Source of the DNA: Macrolepiota albuminosa
Taxonomy: Eukaryota > Basidiomycota > Agaricomycetes > Agaricales > Agaricaceae
Direction: 5' to 3'
Assembly (NCBI GenBank): GCA_027475525.1
Contig: JAMWFC010000005.1
Span: 1,670,803-1,734,802, forward strand
Length of the DNA: 64,000 nucleotides
Shown one piece after another: positions 33,160-45,290 of the stretch (the first letter of the stretch is position 1; each line of letters begins with the position of its first letter). The notes under the pieces are model-generated. The model searched no databases. It saw only the letters and a list, made by a program, of their open reading frames with translations, and had not been told where the DNA came from. The position numbers and the translations under genes were made by a program.

Positions 33160-33831
33160 ATAAATATAAATGCCTAGGTCAGGAACTAGTATGGAAAGCG
33201 GTCAGAAATATGTAGCAAAATAGAACAAATGTGGAACTCCCTGACAAGACTCAGAATCTGTCCTAAGAAGTGCATTGTCTGTAATACAGGACAAAAATGG
33301 AATATCCTTGCAAGGCTTATCACACCTTTACAGGCTGGTTGTAACAGAAGCTGCAATGTTTATTTGGGCAATATGATGTGAGAGAGTGATTAGAAACAAT
33401 GACAAACCTCACAATATGGTGGAAATTGCTAATAGATGAAGCTCAGTAATCAGTAAGAGAGTGGAAATTGACCTCAAACTCACCAATAGAAAATTGAGAA
33501 AGAAGTCTATCCTACTTTTGTTAGTAATGTAAACATAGGAAGGAACTGGAGTCATTGATATTACACCATGGATAGAGGCACTGGAAGTGACCTCAGGCAG
33601 GGTTTTAGTAGGTAGTAGGCCTTACTTGAGAATTGGTATCAGATAAATAAAATCTGAGGATCTTTAGCCTTACATACATGCATAAAGCATTTCCTTGCAA
33701 AGATTGTCATTATTACTGCTTTGGAACCTGATTTAAAATCCAGATGTGCAGACATGCAGGTGAGGAGAAGACACCCAGGGCATCAGCCACCTTACCAGAT
33801 ATACTACTTTAAAAAAAAAAAAAAAAAAAAA
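33160..33831 (+). mobile_element. Retroposon with poly(A) tail (LINE- or SINE-like)
   Basis: Present here but absent from the paralogous site at about 60705. It ends in 23 A residues (33811-33833, overlapping the duplication) and is flanked by AACAGCATACTGCCCT (33144-33159) and AACAGTATACTGCCCT (33832-33847), a 16 bp duplication with one C/T difference. No coding frame, so it is a truncated LINE, a SINE or a reverse-transcribed transcript. Confidence 0.8.
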
Positions 33832-33847
33832 AACAGTATACTGCCCT

Positions 33848-36800
33848 TGACTTGGACATAGTTAAGAGTAAATTGTAGATTTGTGTAGTCACATGAATAG
33901 ACACTGATGATACCCAAATTGAGCTATGTGCACTATCACTAGTACAGCTAGTACAGCTACTGAGTCAATATTGCCTTGAGTGTGCTAAGTGTATGAGAGA
34001 GTCCTGGACAAGTCCCAGAGAACACATGGTAGGCAAGAAGTAGGTGGCAAAGAAAGTAGATAGTTGGAGGTACATATATAAGGCTCTAAACATAGCAAGA
34101 AAACACTAAAAGGCACAGAGAAGAAGTACTAAGAAGCATTCAAAAGAAGTATCAAGAGGTGCTAAGGATGAGTGCTAAGAGGCACTGAAATTAAGTGCTA
34201 AGAGGTGCTAAGTGTTAGCATGTAGAATAAAATAATAAAACACAGGATTGCTTAGCAAATCTAAGCACAAATATCAAGCTATAGTTGCAAGGCAATAAGA
34301 GGTTGTAGAGAATGAGAGAGAATGAGAGAACTAAAGCAGAGTCCTTTTGCTAACATGGTCAACTAAAAAAGTAGTCTGTTGCATAGGGTGATCAAAATAG
34401 TGGGATATAATCTCTTATTGCCAAGTTGATGTGTTACTAACAAAAAGTAAGTGTTTATACTAAAAGAAGTTGGCTGTCACTAAAAGACTAAGTGTCACCA
34501 AAAGGTGAACTTATAAGAATGTAAGTAAATGCTGTGAATTAAACTATATGGTAAAAGGTCTACAATTATGCTGTCTGTCTGAGTTGGCAAGGTGCTAAGT
34601 GATGTCAGATGCCAAGGTAAAACTTCTAGCTGCCTGTTATAGAAAAACTTCTTCATTCCTAGACTGTTGATGACACCTAAAAGTTGGTTAGTAGCAGACA
34701 CAGTTTATGGCTACTGATCAGAGAATATGCATTGGGCATGCTAAGTATTTGAGGGAGTCCTGGGCAGGTCTCAGAGAACAAGTTGGAAACAAGTTAAACA
34801 GCAAGATTTAGTGATGGTCAGGAAGGAAATTTGGCAAGATAGATGCAGTAAGAAAAGTGTGCTAATGACACAGTGTGCCTAAATGAAAGAGAGATGCAGA
34901 TATGAGTAAAATGCAGCAAAAAAACTAGAAGCTTAGTGATGACTAAGCTGCATATTGCCTGCTGTAGGTGCAAGGCATATAGATTCCATATACATAACTG
35001 TGGCAAGCAGGCTAGAGGTGTTCAGACAATTGGTAACTTTGAACTAAGTCAGCACAAAAGAAATTTGAACTGTAAGGTGAACTGAGCAGAAGTGGGTTCT
35101 GAACTGGATACTCTGTTCTGTTTTATAACTAGTGACAATAGTAAGTATTTTTAGTAAAAATGAGTTCACCATCACTAAGTAGCTAAGCATCACCAAGGAG
35201 CGGTGAACTAAAAAGAATATAAGTAGTTGTCATGCATTAAACTAAATAATGAGAAGTTAACAAGAAAGCTGTCTATCTAAGTTGAGAGAGGATGCCAAGC
35301 AATGTCAGGTGCTAAGATGAAATGCCAGGCTGTATGTCACAGGAAAATGCCATCATTTCAACTTGTAAGCACTGCTGCCAGCTAGCTATATCATATGCTG
35401 TTAAGTGATGCAAGCTGTAACTTGTCATTCCAGCTGCTGCCAGTGCTATCACTGATTGAATTTGTTGCTTGCCATGCATGGCCATCAAGTAAGGCCTAAA
35501 ATAAATAAATCATGTGCACCAAGTTCAGAACAAGTGTGGCAAGATGTCCTGAGCCAATGCCAAGCCTGCCATTGATGTGCCTAGCCTGTGTGGGGTTCTA
35601 TTACTTGGATGAGATGCAGCAAGGTGTCAACAGAGGCACTAAGCATAGATAATGCCATAGAAAGTGGTCTCAGACTAATTGAAGGCTCCAGCTGTAAGTT
35701 ATTAGTATATAAATATGCAAAAAATTAGCTCCTGAAGTGCTGAGGCATGCATGTCACTCCAGGTCATACCAATTTGATAAGGTGAAGTGCTTGTATTGGC
35801 ACTATCTGCAGACATCTATAATGAGTGCTCAATAATTTTGTGTTCACCTCTTAAAAATGCTCTACATTTCAGAGCATCCTTCTAAGTATATCTATCTGCT
35901 TGAGAACTCCTCAAGTGATTCATACTGAGTGAAGCAACATATAAGCTCACAAATACTATCAATTATTTTATTTTAACATTTTAGAAGAAAATGAGTAAAA
36001 GTTCAAATAGTGATTTATGAAAGACTAGTGCATTGAAATGTGCTTGAGAGTGAAGAATCATTATAGCAAAGAAGAGATGATAGGTAAATAAAGCTGATAG
36101 ATAAACTCAATGAGTCTCATTGTAGGCAAAATGATAGAAATATGAAACATATACTATGAGCTATGAAACATATATCATGAGCTTAGTTGGAGCATGATAA
36201 AGAATTACAAGTGCAATATACAGTTGATTGAATTCTTACCTCTTTGACAGTCTACTTTTTCAGAAAATTTAGACAAAAGACAGCATTAATGATTTAAATG
36301 TTAGGAATGAACTTACCTGCATGAAAAACATGCATGTTAAGAGTTTGCAAAATTTCATTGCAACTTAATTTCCTATTTGTTGCACATATTATGGATGTGT
36401 TGATAAGTCTCTTGACAATCTAATTGGGCCAATTCACATTATAATTGGGGTCTTGTTACCTTGAAGATGTCAAAAGCAGGTCTGGCTGGCTGGCCTGTCT
36501 GTCATGAAGGCACAAGAAAGGGACAGGGCATGGTTTTTGAATAAAGTGGCTGTGCAATCACAGGAATTTCTTTTCTCTGCAACAGCCACCTGCTATTTCT
36601 TTTTAACCACCTTCCTGTACTTGTTCTGTTTGCAAATTAATTTTCTTAATGTAATATTTTGTACTCAAGTATTTCTTATTGTTTAAATCATGATCACACT
36701 TATAGTTAACCCTCATATAAAAGTAACATCAGACTTCAGAACAAAGGAACATAGGTTTACCAAAGAAGCTTTTGCTCATAAAAGAGAAGGAATGTCAGAG

Positions 36801-38981
36801 GCTGCAAAACTTTTATTTAATTTATAGTTAACAGCCTTGAAATGTAAAAAAGCAACTTGGAAAGCAGAGCATAAGAGAAGCAGAGGGGAGAGCAGATTGG
36901 TCTGGTAAAAACTAGTAAACTATAAATTGAATTAAGTACATACACTGATACACTTTGGATCTTTGTTTGCCAGGCTGTGTGACTGAGCTATAGCCTCCAA
37001 AGGTCACTCTTACACTCTTTGTTTCTTTTCATGCTTGCTATTTTCATTTTTTTTTGTGCTTGCTTCTGTGAATACTTATTTAGCATGCACTACATAAACT
37101 GGCATGCACTCCACAAACTTAACAAACACTAAGTCTTATCAAGAAACTCTACCCTTGACTCAACTTTTATGTATCTTAACTCTATAAACTCTAGAGCAAG
37201 CTGTTTAATTCTGGACCTGCTCATTTGAATTTTTCATGCCTCAGAACACATTCTTGAGCCATTCAACACTCTAAGTACATGTAGTTTAGCACTCAAGTCT
37301 GCCTATAAGAGCATTGCTTTAATAGAAAGGCCCTCAGAACCTGGCAGAATAGATTGCAGTTGGACTGGCCCCATTATGAACTCATCAGTTTGTTGGATTA
37401 GCCAAGGAGTTGCTGATTTACTGGAGTAGTCCTAAAATAGCAGGAGAGGTCTAGATTTCAGAAAGTATAGTCACATAGTTGTATGAATCATAACAGAGGT
37501 TCTTTCAAGATTGTAGCATCAGAAACAACCTACACCATTAGAGAGCTAGATGCAAAAGAAGAATTGAGAAGAAGAGACTCCAAGGAAACAAGGAAGAAGT
37601 TAGAAATAAGCTGAAAGTAGCAGTAGCATGTAAGATTGAGACAGATTGCCTTGCTACTAACAAAAAAAATAGCTTGGTAAGAAATTTCTAGGTATAGAGG
37701 TTCATCACTGTAAACTGTCTGCATTCCATTTGCAATACTATACAAAAAAAAGAAGAAAAGCTATAAAATATATAGCATACTTAAAAATTAAACACAAGGT
37801 TATCAAATGTAATTAGATGGTGTCTGCCTATGACTATAATCCTTGATAGGCTTCTACTTAGGCTGAGCACATCAAGGGACACTATAGGCCTACCAACTGA
37901 CATACTGGAGACTTTAGCAACTTTCTTGGACATAGAACATCTCTGGCTTTGGCACTCTGTTACAGGCTTTACTTATCAGTTTTAACCACCACTTATTAGT
38001 TCTTTAGCACATTATCTATTGACTTCAAGAATTTAGAAGGCTCAGGACTCATAGCATTAGTATGATAGAGGAGAGGTAACTCTGACCAAACCCTGATCAA
38101 TTCCAAATGAGGTTAGCATAGGTGCTGCCATTTGATAAGGCACCTCAATCAGAAGTCTAAAGAATCAATGATGATGGCACAGGATAGATTCAAGCCCAAT
38201 ATTTCAATCTATTAGAAAATAATACAATGTTTAGCACTGACATTAGTGCTCACAGCATCTGTCGGGGATTTTCTGACTGAGTGGCCTGACTAATCAGAAT
38301 TATATTAAAAAAGAGCAGACTCATACAATTCTAAGTAGTTTTAGAGTTGCTGTGGCCAATAGGCTGTAATGCTGTTAGTTGCTATTATCTATGTGCAGCT
38401 GGTTGCTGTAGACAAGGCACTATTAGCTAGAACCATGAGAAGAGACACTAATTAGTAGTGCTGTAAATGGACTCATTTTTGAAAATACAGTAGCACATAG
38501 TATAGGAAATAGCTACTTCACATGTAGATAAGAATGAATTGTAACCTATTGAGCACCTAGTTATGCTCAGTGTTTAAATTGTGCTAGCTTGACCTGACTT
38601 TGTCACTAAGTTAGGCACTAGCATCATCTTTATTATTTTTGTTATTTATAGTGTCATCTACAGGCACATTGCATTGCACTATTATTTCTTTTTCCAATAT
38701 CTTTGCCTAAGCTACAGTGCTTACAGTTTACTAGGTAGCATCTGAGGTGCTATCATCTAGCACATTATCTTATCCCACTCACTTGAGCACACCAGGACTC
38801 TGTCAGGACTCCTCACACACTATGCATGCCAGGTGCTGGAGACAGTATTGTACTGCATAACATCCAGCACACTCAACCACAGTTGGCATCATCACTCTAC
38901 AAATCAAGTCAAAAACAATATACTTTTTATTATCTAAAACTTGTAATAAGTAAAAAAAAAGTATTAAAACCAGTTTAGTTC
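33848..38981. other. Long CpG-free, AT-rich spacer; no genes seen
   Basis: About 5.1 kb homologous in large parts to 60714-63938. It contains internal direct repeats (34490-34700 with 35170-35370; 33960-34030 with 34730-34790), a short minisatellite (34095-34215), and segments homologous to the CpG-containing block 44870-45290 (36180-36470 here). No CpG is visible over most of it. The 60-residue frame at 36504-36686 recurs at 62109 but has no sign of being a gene beyond that. Confidence 0.6.
34095..34215. repeat. Degenerate ~20-22 bp minisatellite
   Basis: AAGTGCTAAGAGGCACTGAA-type units. A longer, clearer version is at 60958-61134. Confidence 0.6.
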
Positions 38982-40411
38982 TTACTTGTGTGCATCATTC
39001 TTTGCATGATGCACAAAAACTTCCACAATATGCTGATGTCTCTTTAATCTGGCCAAATCAGGAGCAGTATGCCTTTTTTCATCTGAAAATAAAAATTTAT
39101 AAAAATAGTATTTAAGTCTAGTGCATTATTTACTTTTAATATGCATATCTGCTTGAAACTGAAGAAGCTCAGCAAGAGCTTGATTTTCCTTTTTTGCTGC
39201 TAAATAGAGAAGAGTTTGTCTATGCTTATCTACAGAAAAATTATAGATTTTTTGAAATACTTGATCAACTAAATACTTTTACCTTGAGCATGCACATTTG
39301 CATTGTGCTGAAGAAGGAGCTCAACAATGTCTTGATGTCCAGCCTCTGTTGCCACATGCAATACAGCTTGTTGTTCTTGTCTGTAAAAACTCATATATTT
39401 GTGTAATTATCAAGTCTATCAAGCACTTTATCTTTAGCATATATATTTGCATTGTATTAAAGAAGATATTTGACAACTTCAAGCTCCTCATTCACAAACC
39501 CCATGAATGGATTTGGTGCTGTCAAATGAAGTGCAGTCTGCTCATTTTTGTCTGCAAGAATATAAAATCATAAAATCCAGGTTCTAATGTATCCTTTACC
39601 TTTTACATCTACATTTGCATTATGCAAAAAAAGGAGTATAACAGCATTGAGATACTTTTTTTGCTGCCATGTGAAGTGCAGTTTGTTTGTTTTTATCTGC
39701 AGAAATAATTGTAATATAAATAAGCTGTAATAGGTGCAAATCTTACTCTTTATATCTTTATCTGCCTTATGTCCAAGAAGAAAATTAGCAGTATCTTCAT
39801 GTTCTTCACATGTTGTCAAATAGAGAGCAGTTTGCTTATTATTCATATTTGTAAAACTATAAGCCAAACAAAAATCAGTTTCAAAAACACCTCACCTTTA
39901 ATATGCACATTTGCATTTCAGTCAAGAAAAATTTTCACAGTACTTTGTTGCCCTTTTCATGCTGCTAAATAAAGAGGAGTCTGCTGCTTCTTGTCTGAAA
40001 AAAAAATGAAAAAAAAACATAATCAGTTTTAAAGTGAGTTCTATTCATAAGCATCATCTTTGACATTTATATCTGCATTTTTCTCAAGAAAAAGGCAAAC
40101 AATATCTTGATGCCTATTGCATGCTGCTACATAAAGTGCAGTCTGTCTTTCACTATCTGTAAAAGAACTTTAATCAGGCCTTAAAAGCTGTCTCAACAAG
40201 TACTCCACCTTCAGCATGTATATATGCATTGTGATTATATCTTTGAAGTAGAACTTTGACAATACCTTTGTGCCCTTCTGATTCTGCAATGATCAGTTTG
40301 ATTTTGATCATCTGGCAAAACATTATTAATTCTGCAAAACACCTGGTTTTGGCACCTTACTTTTGATAGAAGCATTTGCTTTTGTCTCAAGTAAAAGCTC
40401 AACAGTATCTC
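38982..40411 (-). pseudogene. ANK array relic (3' half only)
   Basis: Reading from 40411 down to a TAA at 38982-38984, successive ANK exons equivalent to exons 6-15 of copy 3 can be recognised (for example NKQTALYLTTCEEHEDTANFLLGHKADKDIK near 39840). They carry small deletions, lost Leu/His signature residues and frameshifts. There is no membrane exon. The 5' boundary abuts the downstream flank of copy 4. Confidence 0.8.
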
Positions 40412-40731
40412 AAACACACTCAAATGCACCAGTCTTCTATAGATCACATTTGAACCTTCAATCATTTTCTTCTAAAATGTTAGAATAAAATAATCAATAT
40501 TATTTGTAAGCTTATAGATTGCCTTACTCAGTATGAACAGATAAATATACTTTAAAGGATGCTCTGAAATGTACAGCATGCTTGAAAGATAAATAATAAA
40601 TTATGATAGTATCTATTCATGTAACTACACAAATCCACAATTTACTCTTGACCAATATCTAAGTTAAGGGCAGTATGCTGTTTATCAACTAAAATTTATC
40701 ATGAGAAAAAAGTATCAATGACAATTTACTC
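40412..40731. other. 3' flank of ANK copy 4
   Basis: Homologous to 8800-9095 and 51000-51189. CpG-free, no gene. Confidence 0.5.
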
Positions 40732-43700
40732 CTACTTGTGTGCACAATTCTTTGGATAATTCTCAAAAACATGCACAATATATTGATATTTCTGCAGTCT
40801 GGCCAAATCAAGGGCAGTGTGCCCTTCTTTATCTGAGACATCAAAGTTTGAAAATGTGATGCCTAAACCAAATGCATTGCTCACCTTTGGTATGCATATC
40901 TGCTTTAGGCTCAAGAAGAAGCTCAAGAATAGCTTTTTTCCCTTTTGCAGCTGCTAAATGGAGAGGAGTCTGCCCATGCTCATCTACAGCAACATTATAT
41001 ATTTTTCTGGAATACTTGATCAGATAGATACTTTACCTTGAGCATGCACATCTGCATTGTGCTGAAGAAGGAGCTCAACAATGTTTTTATGTCCAGCATC
41101 AATTGCCACATGCAACACAGTTTGTTGATTCTTGTCTGTAGAAATCCATATGTTTGTGTAATTATCAAGTATATCAAGCACTTCACTTTTAGCATGTATA
41201 TCTGCATTGTACTCACATGCTGCCAAATGAAGAAATGAGTTTAATCCAAAGATACCTCACCTTGGATGTGCACATCTGCATCCCAGTCAAGAAGAAGCTC
41301 AACAACAGTTTTTTGCCCTTTCCATGCTGCTAAATGAAGAGGAGTCCACTCATCCTTGTCTGAAAACACACTTGATCAATTATAAAGTGAGTTTTACTTA
41401 TGGGCACACACCTTTAGCATTTATAACTGCATTCTTCTCAAGAAAAAGGTGAACAATATTTTGGTGCCCATTGCATGCTGCTACATGAAGTGCAGTTTGT
41501 CCATATATGTCTGTAGAAGCACTTTAATCAGTTCTTCAAAAGTTGACCCAGCAAGTACCCCACCTTTGGCATGTATATCTATATTGTATTGAAGTAAAAC
41601 TTTGGCAATGCCTTCATGCCCTTCTGATCCTGCAAAGTAAAGAGCAGTCTGATTTTTATTATCTGGCAAAAAATTGTCAATTCTGCAAAACACTTAGTTT
41701 TGGCACCTCACTTTTGATATGCACATTTGCTTTGTGTTCAAGTAGAAGCTCAATAGTATTTTGATGTCCACTCTGAGCTGCTAAATGGAGTGGTGTCTGT
41801 TCAGATTTGTCTGGAAAGAGTTTGAGCCAGATAGGAGTTGATTTTAACAAGTTTCTCACCTTGTGCATCAATTCTTGCACCATATTCAAGGAGAAGCTTG
41901 ACAACATCATTGTTTCCCTTCTCTGCTGCTAAAAAGAGTGCAGTCTGCCCATTTTCATCTATAGGAATAGTATCAGCTCTGGAAAAACTGCTTACACAAG
42001 ACACCTCACCTGTGACATGTATGTCTACATTGTGCTCAAGCAGAAGTCTAACAACCTTATTCATGCCTTCTGTTACTGCTGGAAATAGTGCTAGAGATGC
42101 TTGACTTGGATGCCTCTCAAGGAGAAACTTCATTGAAACTGTATATGTCAAAGCTGCAGCTAGATAAATTTGCTTGATTATACCTGTAACCAAAACCAAT
42201 TAGCACTTCATCAAAATGGACATGGAATATTGTTACTTGTTTTGTTCACACATATGTCCTGCCCAACAAAAACATGTATAGCATTCTGATATTCATGCCT
42301 TGCAGCTAAAATATAAGCAGTTTCTCCCTTACTATCTGCCATCAAATTTATCAGTACTACAAGAATGTCATGCATATCCAGACAACAAACTTGGTTCATC
42401 TGGATTGGCACCATTCTCAAATAACAGTTGCATCATTTCCCAATCTCCATTTTCAGATCTATTCCGAAGTAGAGCATCTGTGTAAATTATAATTGTGAGA
42501 TCTTTTATAATTTGCATGCTGTTAATTTGCTTACTAAGATCACGTTTATCTGCTCCAAGATCAAGCAAAACCTGGACCATTCCCTTGGCTCCCTTTGCTG
42601 CACTAAGTAAAAGACGCCTTCTTTGTTTCCGGGCACCTTGATCAAATATTGATTGAAGTAGATCACGGGAAGGGACAAGAAGAACAAGGAGAGCAAGAGT
42701 CTGACCAAATGTCCAGTCATTTTCATCTGACTCAACCAGGTGCCTATTTCTTGCCAGGGTTACTTCAGTATCAACAAGCGTTATAACTTCCATCAGACCG
42801 AAAACTCCTAATCCCATTATTACTTGATATTGTTCAATAAAATGTCCTTGACTTTTGTCTTTGAAGACAAGAAAAGTTGCAAAGAAGAAGATGGGTATGA
42901 TGAGGTTCAGCAAAGGAGGTAATAAGATGCTGTAAACCAAAATGGACCATATTCTCAATGTTTCTGATCCAAGTGGTACCTCTAGACCCAAGATAAAAAT
43001 CGTAGCTTCTGATAAGAAGCATGGATCTGAGCTTCCAAAAGTGGATGGATGGCTCCAAAACCAGATACCAATAGCAGCCATGAATGCTAAATGCAAAGAG
43101 CCAATAATGATGACAGGGTTCTTCAGCAAGATTTTTGTCTCGGCCCATAGCAATTGCTGAGATGGTTGTTTTACTTGGACTCCATGGGCCCTCGAGTCCG
43201 AATTTCCAGTCTCCTGGTCCACCTCCGAGGTCTCATTCATAATTTCCTGATACACGGCTTCCTTCCCGTTCTTTGCTCTCTTCTTGTTTACTGGAAAGCA
43301 GAGACCCTGCAAGGCCTCCATCGCCCAACTAATCCACCGACGGCGAGGCCTTCTAGCAACCCACTCAATATCCTTTAGGGATCCGTCTCCATCCTTTCTC
43401 TGTTGTGGTGTGAAATGTGCCCTTCGGAATGCGTATAGAAAGAGGTAGATGAACATATTGGTGTTGTTCATCCAGCTAAGGTTCAGTATAATTGAAGCGT
43501 GATAGTTTGTAATTCCATCGTCCCTGTGAACCTGGATGACAGTCGAGACGAGAATGGCCAGAGAAGTGATGAGTATTGCAGTGGACTGAGCCTCCAAGCT
43601 TTCAAGTTCAGTATATGTAACCTTGCCGTCCCTAAGGGCTGCAACTGCTGGCACAAAGCTAAAGAAATTCTGGATATAGACTGCAACCCGTACACCAATG

Positions 43701-43756
43701 CCAGATATGTCCGGATTGGAGGTTATAGAACAAGTGGTGCTCGACAACGCAGACAT
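40732..43756 (-). pseudogene. Membrane-ANK family copy 4, exons 10-12 mostly deleted
   Basis: First exon 43756-42535 (1222 nt, same length as copies 3 and 6), starting MSALSSTTCSITSNPDISG. The terminal repeat ends at a TAG, 40732-40734. ANK exons 2-9 and 13-15 equivalents are present with good splice sites. Near 41215-41245 a deletion fuses the start of exon 10 to the end of exon 12, leaving a short piece reading LAACEYNADIHAK. The original exon 10 acceptor is lost, though a TTTGGCAG could act as a new one and would keep phase 1. The first intron (42478-42534) is 57 nt with no stop, so retention adds 19 residues in frame. It may be a functional shortened gene rather than a pseudogene. Confidence 0.75.
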
Positions 43757-44880
43757 GATCAGAAAAGGTGTGCGCTGAGGGGAGTTGAAGGACTTTCCGA
43801 GTGCTCAGAGATAGTAGAGAGACGAATGGCAGGTTGAGTGGTAAGATCAACAGTCTACCATCAGTCATACCAGTTTTCTGTGACAGTTCGTGTCAGGGGT
43901 CGAGGTGTCGACGACTTACTTCCAAAGCTTATTCTTCTCCTGAAGACGTTCCGGTACCCCAGTTTGACTGGAAGTGCCTCGTTGTAATCATAGTACTTCG
44001 GAACGAAGACAGAGACGATGTCAGATTGAGTGCGAGACAAGCATACGCACGCGCCTGTGAGGGTATAGATCGAGAGACTTCAATGAGGCGAGCTTGTGAT
44101 GTGATTACCCTATACATACGCATGCTATGGATCAGTTGCCAATCGATCCTGTGTATTGGGAGCGGAGCAGAGCTGAAGAAAGCACAATTCACACGAAGTA
44201 TCTGAAACGCGCACAACTTATGGTGTACGAACTTGATGCACTTCGAGTCCCCAGATAGAAAGTTTGGCCACTTTGGGGACCATGATGAATTAGTTGCGCT
44301 TCAACCCAGACAAAAAATTAAAAGTTTCCATGGTGCCGAGAAGGGCAGGTGTTAAAAGCTAGGAGTCCGTATACTGAACATTCGCGCTGGAAGACTGACG
44401 AGACGTTTGCATGTAGGTATCCTTCTCGCAAGCACGGTTTGACGTATGGTTATCGGACATAGACAAGTCATATGAAGCACCGCGTGTTGGCTCAGGAGGT
44501 ATATGACATGCTACGGACCACAAAAATTGTTGAGAAAAGTCATGTCGGAAAGAAGAGAGAAGTCCTTCAACGGAAAGGGGTCCGATACCCACAGTACGAC
44601 TCTTCAAAAGCGATAATGATATATGCCACGGAGAAATAAAACCAGGACTCCCCAGTTCGTTTGTCGAGCATTCTTGATGCCACCCAAACGCCAATCCAGC
44701 CTCGTACCTTTCGTAACATATGGACGAAGCTTCCAAGTACATCATGGGATGTCAGGCCGGAGGTCGCATAGCTTTACATCAGGTCAATTCAACGAGGTAT
44801 CTTTGACTTAAAACTTCATATCCGGTAAAATAGGTCGCGTCCACTGATAGGACTTTGTCTTAAGTATCTTGCAAGCACAC
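43757..44880 (-). promoter_or_regulatory. Shared 5' region of ANK copy 4
   Basis: Reverse-orientation homologue of 28566-29654 and 56190-57226. CpG-containing. It includes the pre-ATG box and the GTAAAGCTATGCGACC...ATGTACTTGGAAGC stretch seen near 28680-28740 in the other strand. Confidence 0.55.
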
Positions 44881-45290
44881 TGCATCCGTGATGCGCATAT
44901 GATTGGACTTATGCAACATAGGCCATGGACTTGGTTGGACATGAGAAAGAAATGACATGGAGAAACGTACAAGTGCAATATCCAGTTGATTGGATCCTTA
45001 CTTCCGTGACAGACCCGTTCTTCAGGCAATATAGACAAAGGCGGTACCAACTTGATCCCTTGCAAAGCAAACTAATCAAGATGGGATGATTTAAACATAA
45101 GGAACGAACCTACGTGCACGCGAAACATGCACGCTAAGATCTTACAAAACTTCATTCCAACTCGCCTTCCTGCTAGCTATCGTACACATCCTGAATATGT
45201 CGGTAAGTCTCTACCTTCACACGATATCTCAGTTGGACCCGATTTTCTGTTTAATAGCCAATGCATGTCGTGATTGGGGTCTTGTTACAT
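44881..45290. repeat. CpG-containing version of the spacer repeat
   Basis: Homologous to 36180-36470 and 61740-62070 on the same strand. At many CG sites here the other two copies have TG or CA (for example GCACGCG here against GCATGCA at 61924, and GTCGGTAAG against GTTGATAAG). No gene. Confidence 0.75.

Noticed and set aside
36504..36686. 60-codon frame also present at 62109-62291
   Set aside because: Both belong to duplicated spacers, so conservation may only reflect recent copying; the sequence is hydrophobic and Phe-rich with no start context or paralogue.
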